From Planctomicrobium piriforme (GTDB taxonomy: Bacteria; Planctomycetota; Planctomycetia; Planctomycetales; Planctomycetaceae), in contig NZ_FOQD01000014.1 of the NCBI RefSeq assembly GCF_900113665.1, positions 1 through 64,000 of the forward strand: a DNA stretch of 64,000 nucleotides, given 5' to 3'. The first letter of the stretch is position 1; every line of letters begins with the position of its first letter. This document shows positions 1 to 8,962 of this stretch, one piece after another. Below the pieces are notes generated by a model that was given only the letters and a program-made list of their open reading frames with translations, was not told the origin of the DNA and searched no databases. The position numbers and the translations under genes are program-made.

Positions 1-144
1 AAAACCGTCCATGGCTTTGCACCTCCTGCGTGAAAGAGGCGCAAAGCCTGAAGTAACAAAAACTTTAGGGCAAGCCCAGATGTTTACAGCAGTGGGGTGC
101 GGCTCACGCCAAGCCGTCATCAAGGGGGAGCGTGATCTTCTTTC

Positions 145-189
145 CCCTCACCCCCTACCCCTCTCCCCGGAGTACCGGAGCGAGGGGAG
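145..189. repeat. Palindromic C/G-rich dispersed repeat, copy 1
   Basis: The segment reads ccctcacccc at one end and gcgaggggag at the other, so CCCCTC and GAGGGG arms can pair around a ccggagtaccgg core. A closely matching copy lies in opposite orientation at 23864-23910 inside a coding region. This copy sits just past the 3' end of the MFS gene, where it could act as an RNA end-stabilising hairpin. REP-like behaviour is an inference. Confidence 0.7.
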
Positions 190-202
190 TGATACGTCGC
201 CG

Positions 203-1483
203 TTACACGGTGACGGGTTGAGTCACTCGTGGTTCGGGATTGCTGGGAGCGGATATTTTGTTCGACTCCGAGTCTGGCTGCAGAGTCTCACGCACCCCGC
301 AGGCAAACACTACGCAGGCGATCACCGCAACCACGCTGAGGCCATAGAAGCCTGCATCGAAGCCGGCGGCGTCCACCATCAACCCGGTAAGATAATTGCT
401 GAGGGCCGCGCCGAGTCCGATTCCGGTCGCCACGATCCCCTGGGCGAAATTGAATCGACCAGTCCCTTTGGTCAGGTCGGCCATCATCAGCAGGGCGACG
501 ACTCCAAAGATGCCGGCTCCCACGCCATCGAGGATCTGATTGGCAATCAGGAACGCCGGGTTCGTCGTCACTGTATAGAGCAGCCCTCGGATGGGCAGCA
601 CCGCGAATGCCAACAACATCACCCGTTTGCGTCCAGTTTGCGCTTTGCGGCTGGCGAGGATGGTCACCGGCACCATCGTCAACTGGGCGACGACAATGCA
701 GATCCCCATCATGCTCGATGCAATCTCAGGTCGTTCTGCAGACACCTTTTGCCCCAGTAACGGCAGCATCGCGGCATTGGCGAAATGAAACAGCACGACG
801 GCCAGGGCGAACCACAGAATTCGTGGATCGCGAAACAGGTCAGACAACGGCGAGACATGATGTGACCCGTCGGCAGCATCCGCCCCGCGGGCAAGGTCGT
901 GATCGATATCCTTTTCTCGAATAAACAGCACCGCTGTCGCACTCAGCACGGCCATCGTCGCCATGCTGAAAAAGACGCCGCCGCTTCCCCAGAACCAGCC
1001 TGTGATTGCAGCCATCCCTGCCGCTGTCACATTCCCGGCATGAAAACAGGCTTCATTCCTGCCTGCCCGGGCCGGCAGTCGTCGGCGTCCCACTAACCCG
1101 AGACTGATCGCCGCGAGTGCAGGTGGGAAGACGGTCGTCACAACACCGGTGAGGATCTGCGTCCCGAGAATCAGCGGACGTGAGGGAACCAGATACATCA
1201 CCACGGAGGAGATCGCCACGATGATGGCCGCCACGGAAACGGCGAGCCGCTTGTGGTGCGTCCGGTCGATCCAGGCTCCCATGAACGGCTGCGCCACCAC
1301 GCTTGCCAGCAGCATCATGGCCATCGCCTGACCGGCTTCGCCTGATGTCCAGTGACGGCTGCTCACCAGGTAAATCGCCAGAAACGGGCCGAGCCCGTCG
1401 GCGACATCCGCAAGAAAAAAGGCCGTGCCGTCGAGGGCGCGCTGGCTGGTCGATTTCGAATCGGGCGACGTTAGAGAAGACAT
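203..1483 (-). CDS. MFS transporter, 12-helix type
   Basis: A 426-residue integral membrane protein of the major facilitator superfamily. About twelve hydrophobic helices can be read. The loop after helix 2 carries GAWIDRTHHKR, a good match to MFS motif A (GxxxDRxxRR), which supports a secondary active transporter in the inner membrane. A soluble central loop follows helix 6, containing a DIDHDLARG stretch, as is usual between the two six-helix halves. I chose the ATG at 1483; a TTG four codons upstream (1495) is the alternative, and neither has a strong ribosome binding site. The substrate cannot be told from sequence. The gene runs away from the repair pair to its right and is followed by a palindromic repeat. 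Confidence 0.8.
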   Translation of the reverse strand: MSSLTSPDSKSTSQRALDGTAFFLADVADGLGPFLAIYLVSSRHWTSGEAGQAMAMMLLASVVAQPFMGAWIDRTHHKRLAVSVAAIIVAISSVVMYLVPSRPLILGTQILTGVVTTVFPPALAAISLGLVGRRRLPARAGRNEACFHAGNVTAAGMAAITGWFWGSGGVFFSMATMAVLSATAVLFIREKDIDHDLARGADAADGSHHVSPLSDLFRDPRILWFALAVVLFHFANAAMLPLLGQKVSAERPEIASSMMGICIVVAQLTMVPVTILASRKAQTGRKRVMLLAFAVLPIRGLLYTVTTNPAFLIANQILDGVGAGIFGVVALLMMADLTKGTGRFNFAQGIVATGIGLGAALSNYLTGLMVDAAGFDAGFYGLSVVAVIACVVFACGVRETLQPDSESNKISAPSNPEPRVTQPVTV

Positions 1484-1659
1484 ACAGTTCCACAAAGATC
1501 ATGAGTCAATTCAGGGGAAAATCGAGTGCGAAGATTTGCACCCTGGCCAGCTTATCCGGCCAACCTGAAGATCACGTGAGAACAAAGTCTGCGCCGATTC
1601 TGGGGGCCTTCATCTGTTTGTAATCTGCTGCCGGCGCCTCCACTTCCAACCTGCAGCAA

Positions 1660-3066
1660 TCAGTCATTTTGCGTCAATCGCCGGGCCGCTTTCGTCAGGT
1701 CGGCGATGAAATCTCGCCGCATTTGTGCCCGCTGCTCGGCATCCGGCACACGCAAGAGGGCCGAGGGGTGATAAGTCGCGATGGTCGCGTCACACCAGTC
1801 GGTTTGCAGCCACTCACCCCGCTGTCGGGTAATGCGAAAGTCGCGGCCAATCAGTGCCTGAGCGGCTGTGGCCCCCAGGCAAATCAGAACTTCGGGACGA
1901 ATCAACCCGAGTTCTGCTTCCAGCCACGGTCGGCAAGCGTTGACCTCCCTGGCGTCAGGCTTCTGATGCAAGCGACGTTTGCCCCTCAAGGTGAACTTGA
2001 AGTGCTTGACGGCATTCGTCACATACGTTTGGCGACGATCGATGCCGGCTTCGTGCAGGGCCTCGTCGAGGACCTCTCCGGCCGGGCCAACAAACGGCTC
2101 CCCCGCCAGGTCTTCCTGATCGCCGGGTTGCTCGCCGACCAGCACCAGCCGCGCACTGGTCGGTCCGACGCCAAACACGGTCTGCGTGGCGTGTTGATGC
2201 AGGTCGCATCCACGGCACTTTTCTGCCGCTTTGACCAGGTGTGGATAGTCGAGCGATTCCGGCAGAAAGTCCCTGGCGGAACGAGCATTACCTTCCTGTC
2301 TCATCAGCATCTCCTGCACGCGCCGGTCAGCATCGGCCAGCAGGTCGGGAATCAGCGACGCCTCGGGCAACGTCGGCCAATGGCGAACTGGCATTTCCCG
2401 CACCATCATCTTCAGCTTGATGCGGGCAGGATTGAAAATCGACCCGTAATAGGTTTTCCATAGCACTTCCAGTTCGTCTGCCTCCGGCGCGACGCTACGG
2501 GGAACGCCTGGCCCGTAAGCCAATTCATTCTGGTCCCAGACAACCGATTCCTCCGGTGTCAAAATTGCCCAGTGCATGTGAGGAAAACGACGCGATAAGA
2601 ACGGAGCCACAAGCCGCAGAATGAAATGGTCAGGACGATGCCAGGCGATGAATTCCTCGCGATCTCCTTCAACAACCTTCCGAAACCGAACGAAGGCTTT
2701 GGCCTTGTGAGCATCGCGACGCACGGCTGCGTCCATGCGCAGCAGCATCTGCACGTCGTCATCGGTTGTGATGTCGAGTAGCGAGGGCTCGCCATGCGTG
2801 AGCCGCCACAGCACCTGATAGAGACGTTGCCAGCGTGCGTCCTCCCGATGGCAGGCGACCCGTCGAGCCAGTTCCAGAAATCGGGGAGACACGCGCGATT
2901 GAAACGATGTCGTTGCGACTTTGGGTTCTTCCTGGTCAGAGAAGAGTTGAGACTGTGCAGACTGGGAGTTGAATTGCACATCAGCGGGAGCAACGCCCTC
3001 GGCTAACAGGCCTCGGCTCACGGCGCGCCATTCTTCGAAATCGCTGACTGTCAAAAACCGCGACAT
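1660..3066 (-). CDS. DUF4130 / UdgX-type uracil-DNA glycosylase fusion
   Basis: A 468-residue two-domain protein. Residues about 1-240 resemble the DUF4130 'probable DNA metabolism' domain (TIGR03915 type). Residues about 270-468 form a family 4-like uracil-DNA glycosylase of the UdgX type. Visible motifs are GEQPGDQED (about 312-320) and the R-loop KRRLHQKP (363-370). In characterised mycobacterial UdgX the His of this loop forms a covalent bond to the abasic sugar after uracil excision; here it is His367. Four Cys-containing positions consistent with the family's Fe-S cluster are present, including CRGCDLHQ. The start is 8 bases after the stop of the upstream radical SAM gene, whose end supplies a GAGGA ribosome binding site, so the two are almost certainly co-transcribed. 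Role: repair or tagging of uracil in DNA. Confidence 0.9.
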   Translation of the reverse strand: MSRFLTVSDFEEWRAVSRGLLAEGVAPADVQFNSQSAQSQLFSDQEEPKVATTSFQSRVSPRFLELARRVACHREDARWQRLYQVLWRLTHGEPSLLDITTDDDVQMLLRMDAAVRRDAHKAKAFVRFRKVVEGDREEFIAWHRPDHFILRLVAPFLSRRFPHMHWAILTPEESVVWDQNELAYGPGVPRSVAPEADELEVLWKTYYGSIFNPARIKLKMMVREMPVRHWPTLPEASLIPDLLADADRRVQEMLMRQEGNARSARDFLPESLDYPHLVKAAEKCRGCDLHQHATQTVFGVGPTSARLVLVGEQPGDQEDLAGEPFVGPAGEVLDEALHEAGIDRRQTYVTNAVKHFKFTLRGKRRLHQKPDAREVNACRPWLEAELGLIRPEVLICLGATAAQALIGRDFRITRQRGEWLQTDWCDATIATYHPSALLRVPDAEQRAQMRRDFIADLTKAARRLTQND

Positions 3067-3074
3067 GCACGTCC

Positions 3075-4325
3075 TCAGAGTTCTCCGGAGCGTGCGGACT
3101 GGGCCGTCTCGAACAACAGCAGTTGCTTCGCGGGCGGAGGAGGGGCGAGCAGACTTTGAACTTGCAGCGTATCGCGACGAGCCGGAATGTGATCGCTCGC
3201 AATCACAAAAGCCGCGGTGCGCTTCCAGGCCACTTTCAACTTCTTCAGGTCCGCGACGGTCACTCGATGGTGTCGCCGGATCTTGAGAATCCGGTCGACG
3301 CTGCGGACGCCGATACCGGGGATTCTCAGCAAGGCTTCGCGAGGAGCCTGATACACGTCGACTGGGAAATACTCGGGGTGTGCCATCGCCCAGGCGAGCT
3401 TCGGATCGACTTCGAGAGACAGATTCTGCTTGGGCCCGGCGATCTCATCGGCCTTGTAGCCGTAAAATCGCATCAGCCAGTCGGCCTGATAGAGCCGATG
3501 CTCTCGAACGAGCGGCGGTGACTGGCCTGGCAAGCGGGCGTCCGCATGCGGGATTGGGCTATAGGCAGAGAAATACACCCGGCGCAGCCGCTGATCGGAA
3601 TACAGTGCCGAGGCGGTTTTCAATATCTCCGCGTCTGAGGTCGCGGTGGCGCCGACAATCATCTGGGTGCTTTGTCCTGCGGGAGCAAAGCGAGGAGCGC
3701 GAAACCCGGCCTGGCGTTCCTTGCGATATTCCTCAATGCGCTCGCGAACGCTCTCCATCGCCCCCACGATTTCCGGCACTTTCTTCTCGGGCGCGAGTTG
3801 TTTCAAATCAGCAGGGGTCGGAAGCTCGATGTTGACGCTCAGCCGATCGGCATAGCGGCCTGCCTGTTCCAGCAGAATTTCATCCGCGCCAGGAATCGTT
3901 TTCAGGTGAATATAGCCGCCGAATTTGTGTTCCTCACGCAGTGTGCGAGCCACTGAAATCAGTTGCTCCATCGTGTAATCGGCGGTCTGAATAATGCCTG
4001 AGCTGAGAAACAGGCCTTCGATGTAGTTTCTGGTGTAGAAATCGAGGGTCAGCCGGACCACTTCCGCTGCTGTGAAGCGTGCCCGCGGCGTGTCGCTGGT
4101 CACCCGATTGATGCAGTACTGGCAGTCGAAGATGCAGTAGTTGGTCAGCAGAATCTTGAGCAGCGAAACGCAGCGGCCATCCGGGGTATAGCTGTGACAG
4201 ATTCCCATGCCCTCCGTGCTTCCCAGTCGACTGCCGGCACGAGTGCCTTTCGATCCGCTGCTCGCACAGGACGCGTCGTATTTGGCGGCATCGGCCAGAA
4301 TCGCAAGTTTCTGCTGAACGTCCAT
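3075..4325 (-). CDS. Radical SAM protein linked to UdgX (putative DNA modification/repair)
   Basis: A 416-residue radical SAM enzyme. The cluster-binding motif C-IFD-C-QY-C is at residues 64-71. A helix-hairpin-helix segment near the C-terminus (LLRIPGIGVRSVDRILKIRR) suggests DNA binding. This matches the family named 'putative DNA modification/repair radical SAM protein' (TIGR03916 type), which is routinely encoded beside DUF4130-UdgX, as here. The reaction is unknown. I chose the ATG at 4325 because AAAGGC precedes it at good spacing and the protein then begins MDVQQKLAILADAAKYDASC, as in the family; an in-frame extension to 4475 is probably not translated. It is the first gene of a two-gene operon, divergent from speA with 220 bases between starts, so a divergent promoter region lies at 4326-4545. 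Confidence 0.88.
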   Translation of the reverse strand: MDVQQKLAILADAAKYDASCASSGSKGTRAGSRLGSTEGMGICHSYTPDGRCVSLLKILLTNYCIFDCQYCINRVTSDTPRARFTAAEVVRLTLDFYTRNYIEGLFLSSGIIQTADYTMEQLISVARTLREEHKFGGYIHLKTIPGADEILLEQAGRYADRLSVNIELPTPADLKQLAPEKKVPEIVGAMESVRERIEEYRKERQAGFRAPRFAPAGQSTQMIVGATATSDAEILKTASALYSDQRLRRVYFSAYSPIPHADARLPGQSPPLVREHRLYQADWLMRFYGYKADEIAGPKQNLSLEVDPKLAWAMAHPEYFPVDVYQAPREALLRIPGIGVRSVDRILKIRRHHRVTVADLKKLKVAWKRTAAFVIASDHIPARRDTLQVQSLLAPPPPAKQLLLFETAQSARSGEL

Positions 4326-4545
4326 ATTCTGCCTTTTGACGCCACATTGCGGCGATCTCGATTTTAGACGCCTGTGACCGTCTGCCCAGACGAGAGTGGC
4401 GTCGGTCCGGCAGTAAGAATTTTCCGGGAATTTTTCGACGCGAATCCTTTCCGAGAGCGGTTTGTTCGGAAACAATGCGCGATTCCACTCAAGAACGTCG
4501 CAGGGATGCGGCCATTTTCACAATTTGCAAGAAGTCAGCGCCACG

Positions 4546-6462
4546 ATGATTGATCCTGCCAACTCCTGGTCCCTGGCCGACTCGATCGATCTGTATGAAA
4601 TCGATCGTTGGGGCAACGGGTTCTTCGCCGTTGGAAAAAATGGTCAGGTACAGGTTCACCCGAGCCGCGATGTGAACCAGGCGATCGACCTGAAAGAACT
4701 GGTCGACCGATTGCAGGCCCGCGGACTCGATCTGCCGATTCTGGTCCGCTTCAACGGCATTCTGAAAGAACGTCTGCGCGAGATGCACGACGTGTTCGCC
4801 AAGGCAATCAAGGATCACGACTACAAGGGGAAATACGCCTGCGTTTACCCGATCAAGGTGAATCAGCAGCGAGAAGTGGTCGACAAGATCATCGAATACG
4901 GCCGCGATTACGGATTTGGACTCGAAGCAGGCAGCAAGCCGGAACTGCTGGCGGTCATTGCGATGGCCGAGCCGCACATGCCTATCGTCTGCAACGGTTT
5001 CAAGGATGACGAGTTCATCGAAATGGCAATGCTGGCCACGAAGATCGGCCGCACCGTCATCCCCGTCGTCGAAAAATTCTCTGAACTGGAACGCATTCTG
5101 GCGTTCGCCACCAAGGTCGGCGTGCGCCCCATGATCGGGATGCGGGTCAAGCTGGCAGCTCGCGGCGCAGGCCGATGGCAGTCGTCAGGCGGTTACCGCT
5201 CCAAGTTCGGTTTGACCGTCAGCGAAATCCTGAAAGCACACGAGCTGCTCGAAAGCCGCGGAATGGCCGACTGCTTCAAGTTGCTCCATTTCCATCTCGG
5301 CAGCCAGATCACCAACATCCGCCAGGTGAAAGCGGCGATCAACGAGTCGATTCGAGTGTACGTCGATCTGCATCGTCGTGGCGCTGGTCTTGAATACCTG
5401 GACGTGGGGGGCGGACTGGGAGTCGATTACGACGGTTCGCAGACCAACTTCCAGTCGAGCATGAACTACACGCTGCAGGAATACGCGAACGACGTCGTCT
5501 ACCACACGCTGACGGTCTGTGATGAAGCCGGCGTGCCGCATCCGCAGATCATCTCAGAGAGCGGACGTGCCGTCGCTGCGTTCCATAGCGTACTGGTCTT
5601 CGGCACGCTGGGCGTGACGCATCAAGGGGAACTCTCCGAGCTCCCCAGCACGATTCCCGAGAACTTCGAACAGCCGCTGCACGACCTGTGGGGCACTTAT
5701 CAGGGAGTCGTCCCGCGGAATGCGCTGGAGAGCTATCATGACGCTCAGCAGGCGCTGGACATGACGATGAACCTGTTCAGCACCGGTTATCTGCCGCTGG
5801 AGCAACGGGTGCTGGCCGAGAACCTGTTCTTCGCGATCTGTCACAAGATTCGCAAGATCACCGAGGAGATGGAGTATGTCCCGGACGAGCTGACCGGCCT
5901 CGACCGGATGCTCTCCGACCTGTTCTTCTGCAACTTCTCACTGTTCCAGTCGATGCCGGATAGCTGGGCCATCAAGCAGCTCTTTCCTGTGATGCCGATT
6001 CATCGCCTGAAAGAGCAGCCGACTCGCCACGCCGTGCTATGCGACATCACCTGTGACTCCGACGGGAAGATCGACACGTTCATCGACCGCCGCGACGTCA
6101 AGAAGACGCTGATGCTGCACGACTACCAGAACGAGCCGTATTACCTGGGCGCGTTTCTGATCGGCGCGTATCAGGAAATTCTCGGCGACCTGCACAACCT
6201 CTTTGGCGACACGAACACCGTTCACGTCGACATCAAGGACGGCGAAGTCGTGCTGGAAACGATCATCAAGGGGGAGACGATCTACGAAGTGCTGGACTAT
6301 GTGCAGTACAAGGGGAAAGACCTGATGGACCGCGTACAGGTGCACGTCGAAAATGCCGTTCGCCAGGGACGGATCGACAACGTCCAGGCCGGGCACTTCG
6401 TGAGAACCTACGAAGAAAGCCTGATGGGGTATACCTATCTGGAAGGGGCGCGAGACGTGTAA
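4546..6462 (+). CDS. speA: Biosynthetic arginine decarboxylase
   Basis: A 638-residue PLP enzyme that converts arginine to agmatine plus CO2, the first step of the agmatine route to putrescine and spermidine. Length fits the SpeA family (about 630-660). Near the N-terminus is DSIDLYEIDRWGNGFF. The PLP-lysine motif YPIKVNQQREVV is near residue 105, the phosphate-binding FHLGSQI and glycine-rich GGGLGVDYDG follow, and the C-terminal domain ends in YTYLEGARDV, all typical of SpeA. The start at 4546 gives the family N-terminus MIDPANSWSL; an in-frame ATG at 4462 would add an unlikely 28 residues. No agmatine-processing gene is visible nearby. Cytoplasmic. Confidence 0.95.
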   Translation: MIDPANSWSLADSIDLYEIDRWGNGFFAVGKNGQVQVHPSRDVNQAIDLKELVDRLQARGLDLPILVRFNGILKERLREMHDVFAKAIKDHDYKGKYACVYPIKVNQQREVVDKIIEYGRDYGFGLEAGSKPELLAVIAMAEPHMPIVCNGFKDDEFIEMAMLATKIGRTVIPVVEKFSELERILAFATKVGVRPMIGMRVKLAARGAGRWQSSGGYRSKFGLTVSEILKAHELLESRGMADCFKLLHFHLGSQITNIRQVKAAINESIRVYVDLHRRGAGLEYLDVGGGLGVDYDGSQTNFQSSMNYTLQEYANDVVYHTLTVCDEAGVPHPQIISESGRAVAAFHSVLVFGTLGVTHQGELSELPSTIPENFEQPLHDLWGTYQGVVPRNALESYHDAQQALDMTMNLFSTGYLPLEQRVLAENLFFAICHKIRKITEEMEYVPDELTGLDRMLSDLFFCNFSLFQSMPDSWAIKQLFPVMPIHRLKEQPTRHAVLCDITCDSDGKIDTFIDRRDVKKTLMLHDYQNEPYYLGAFLIGAYQEILGDLHNLFGDTNTVHVDIKDGEVVLETIIKGETIYEVLDYVQYKGKDLMDRVQVHVENAVRQGRIDNVQAGHFVRTYEESLMGYTYLEGARDV

Positions 6463-6552
6463 TGAGGGAGGGAATTCCTCGTCGTTGGTCATGGGCAAGA
6501 CGAGGAAGGTACAATTTGCACAGGTTTCTTGTTGCCTCCAAGGTGAGTGATC

Positions 6553-7602
6553 ATGCAAAAGCCTGTAGACGATTTTGCCTTGCCCCTGGCGCAGAACTGT
6601 CGCATCTCAAGGCGAGAGATTTTGCAGGCGAGTTTGTCGGCTTGCGGTGCGCTGGCTCTGACACAGTCTGCCGCGGCGGCGGAGCCCGTCAGTTCGCAGA
6701 AGATTGATGACCGGAAGTTTTCTCCGAAGGCTTACAAGGTCAAGAAGTCAATCAATCTGTGGGCGTTTCCGTATCCGCAGCGGATGAATCTGGAAGAGTG
6801 TCTGCAACTGGCGAAGGATGCCGGATTCGACGGTATTGAACTCAATTACGATCTCGATAATGACCTCTCTCCCAAGGCGAGCAGCGGTGACTATGCGGCC
6901 ATTCGCAAAATGGCCGATCGAATTGGGATCGAGATCAGCGGGCTCTGTTCATTTCTGTTCTGGCCGTACCCTTTGACGAGCAACGACGCGGGCAAGCGGC
7001 AACAGGGGCTGGAGCTGGCGGGCAAGATTGCCCAGGCCGCCCACGATCTGGGAGTGCAGAACGTGCTGGTCGTGCCGGGGGCAGTGAATATCCCGTGGCG
7101 GAACGATCATGAACCCGTTCCTAACGACGTCTGCGATCGTCGGGCGCGGGAGGCGGTGGGTCAGTTGGAAAAGCAGGCGGCCAAGCTGAAGGTGTTTTTG
7201 AACATAGAGAATATCTTTTTCAACGGCTACCTGATGACGCCGATGGAGATGAATCAATTCGTCGATAGTTTCGGCAGCGAACATGTCAAAGTGCATTTCG
7301 ACACCGGCAACATCTCGATGTTCCAGTACCCTGAACACTGGGTGCCTGTGCTGGGGAAGCGGATTCAGAACATTCACTTCAAGGAATACACCAAGAAGGG
7401 GACGGATTACTCGCTGGAAACATTTCGACCATTGCTCGACGGCACGACGGACTGGCCGGCGGTGATGAATGCGCTCGAACAGACCGGCTATGAAGGCTAT
7501 GTGACGTTCGAGTATTTCCATCCGTATCCGCACTACCCTGAAGCGTTGATCTATCAGACGAGCGATTCGCTGAATCGGATCATTGGACGGCGCGGGGCGT
7601 GA
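6553..7602 (+). CDS. Exported sugar phosphate isomerase/epimerase-like TIM barrel protein
   Basis: A 349-residue protein of the xylose isomerase-like TIM barrel superfamily (IolE/hydroxypyruvate isomerase-like). Its N-terminus has SRREIL followed by a hydrophobic stretch and AAAAEP, resembling a twin-arginine signal, so it is probably exported folded. Barrel features include DGIELNYD early on, NIENIFFNGY in the middle, HFDTGNISMFQYPEHW, and NIHFKEYTKKG; the acidic and His residues of these stretches usually bind a divalent metal. The ATG at 6553 has AAGGTGAG upstream; a GTG two codons earlier is the alternative. It begins 90 bases after speA. Planctomycetes encode many such proteins and the substrate cannot be assigned. 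Confidence 0.82.
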   Translation: MQKPVDDFALPLAQNCRISRREILQASLSACGALALTQSAAAAEPVSSQKIDDRKFSPKAYKVKKSINLWAFPYPQRMNLEECLQLAKDAGFDGIELNYDLDNDLSPKASSGDYAAIRKMADRIGIEISGLCSFLFWPYPLTSNDAGKRQQGLELAGKIAQAAHDLGVQNVLVVPGAVNIPWRNDHEPVPNDVCDRRAREAVGQLEKQAAKLKVFLNIENIFFNGYLMTPMEMNQFVDSFGSEHVKVHFDTGNISMFQYPEHWVPVLGKRIQNIHFKEYTKKGTDYSLETFRPLLDGTTDWPAVMNALEQTGYEGYVTFEYFHPYPHYPEALIYQTSDSLNRIIGRRGA

Positions 7603-7684
7603 CGAGTGATGTGCCATTCAGTCGCACCAAAGTCTTCCGTGAATCGTCGCGAGATTGAAATGCAGACCGTGAAGGCACTGCACG

Positions 7685-8659
7685 ATGCTGGAATCGGAAA
7701 TCTTGTGCCGGGCATGTGCGGCGTTCGGTCTACGGCTGGAGAATCTCAAGCTCCTGGGACGGTCGCAGAATCTGGTTTATGAACATCGCAGCGTCGAGGA
7801 TTCGTCGATCTTACGAATTTCGACCGGTCGTTGGCGGACCATTACCGAAGTGGAAAGTGAACTCGCCTGGATGGATGAACTTGCCGCCGCTGGTATCGCG
7901 ACTTGTCGTCCGCTGCAGTCGAATAAGGGTCGCCTGTGCGAGTTGATCGAGGAGGGCGGGGAGCAGGCGATCGCGGTGCATTTCGAGCATGCCCCAGGCC
8001 GTAAGATCGAACGGGCCGAGATCGATGAGGGGTTGTACCAACGCTTCGGCCGGTTGACGGCTCAATTGCACGCTTCGTCTTTTGATCGTCCTCTGCAGAC
8101 TGCAGCGCAGGCAGGCCGCCTGCGCTGGGACCAGTCACGATTGCTCGTCCAGGATCTTGATGATTTCACGCCAGCACGCGCGGCGGGCTTTCGCCGGTCC
8201 GTCAGAGAACTCATCCAGGAATTACGACCACAGGTGGAGGGGCGGCTGGGTCTGGTGCATGGAGACCTTTCCTTTTCGAACATGTTTCTCGATGGAGAGC
8301 GATTGTGGATCTTCGACTTCGACAATTGTGAGATCGGTTCGATCGAACAGGATTTCTCCGTCGTGCTGTTTGATGCGATTTATTGCAGGCTGCTGAATCG
8401 AGTTTCGATGGACGAACTGGCTCAACAGATTCGGCAGCGCTGGATGCGGTTTCTTGAAGGGTACTGCGAGGTGCGGACGCTACCGAGGATTGACCCGGAG
8501 TTGCTGCGGAAGTTTCTAATTCTTCGCGAAGGATTGATTTACATTCATTACTGCCGCACGCTGGACTTTTCTGCTTTGACCGACGCAACGCGAGCAGCGA
8601 TCGAGGAAATGCGACAACGCGTTGAAGATCGAGCCACGGAGATTGAATTGGCGGAGTGA
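7685..8659 (+). CDS. Aminoglycoside/homoserine kinase-like phosphotransferase
   Basis: A 324-residue kinase-fold protein of the APH/choline kinase/SrkA type. The N-lobe carries GRSQNLVYEH, a nucleotide-loop-like segment. The catalytic loop reads LVHGDLSFSNMFLDGE (Brenner-type HGDLxxxN), followed by WIFDFDNCEIGSIEQDFS, giving the Mg-binding DFD. The family phosphorylates small molecules or Ser/Thr in proteins with ATP; the substrate is unknown. It is located 82 bases after the isomerase-like gene in the same direction, so co-transcription is possible. All core catalytic residues appear present. Confidence 0.82.
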   Translation: MLESEILCRACAAFGLRLENLKLLGRSQNLVYEHRSVEDSSILRISTGRWRTITEVESELAWMDELAAAGIATCRPLQSNKGRLCELIEEGGEQAIAVHFEHAPGRKIERAEIDEGLYQRFGRLTAQLHASSFDRPLQTAAQAGRLRWDQSRLLVQDLDDFTPARAAGFRRSVRELIQELRPQVEGRLGLVHGDLSFSNMFLDGERLWIFDFDNCEIGSIEQDFSVVLFDAIYCRLLNRVSMDELAQQIRQRWMRFLEGYCEVRTLPRIDPELLRKFLILREGLIYIHYCRTLDFSALTDATRAAIEEMRQRVEDRATEIELAE

Positions 8660-8962
8660 AGGGCGGGATGATGGGTGCGTCACGGCTCATGTCTGACCAG
8701 TACGATTCATAATCCCCCCTGATACCGGGCTTCCGCCCAGCTCTCAAGACAAGTCTGCAGGCCGAGAGCCGTTGCGGCCAAATTGCATCGTTGCTGTCAT
8801 TATCACCTGTTTTCGAGTGATTGGTGTTGCTGATTAGGAACATCACCGTGTCATCGCTGCGGAGAACTCCTGTCTGCTTGTGGCGGCGGCCTGATTCTGG
8901 TCTAGTCGAGCTGCCGTCAAATTCTTTGACGGCAAGGGGACGACTTCTTTCAGAAGACAAAT
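8660..8962. other. Intergenic region upstream of the Gly/Ala-rich protein
   Basis: No gene was found in these 303 bases. It likely carries the promoter and 5' leader of the gene at 8963, including the perfect hairpin at 8912-8934 listed separately. No clear terminator follows the kinase gene. Confidence 0.5.
8912..8934 (+). promoter_or_regulatory. Perfect 10-bp hairpin in the 5' leader
   Basis: The segment tgccgtcaaa-ttc-tttgacggca forms a perfect 10-bp stem with a 3-base loop, 28 bases before the start codon at 8963. No T-run follows, so it is not an intrinsic terminator. It could be an operator for a dimeric regulator or an mRNA-stabilising leader hairpin. Confidence 0.55.
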
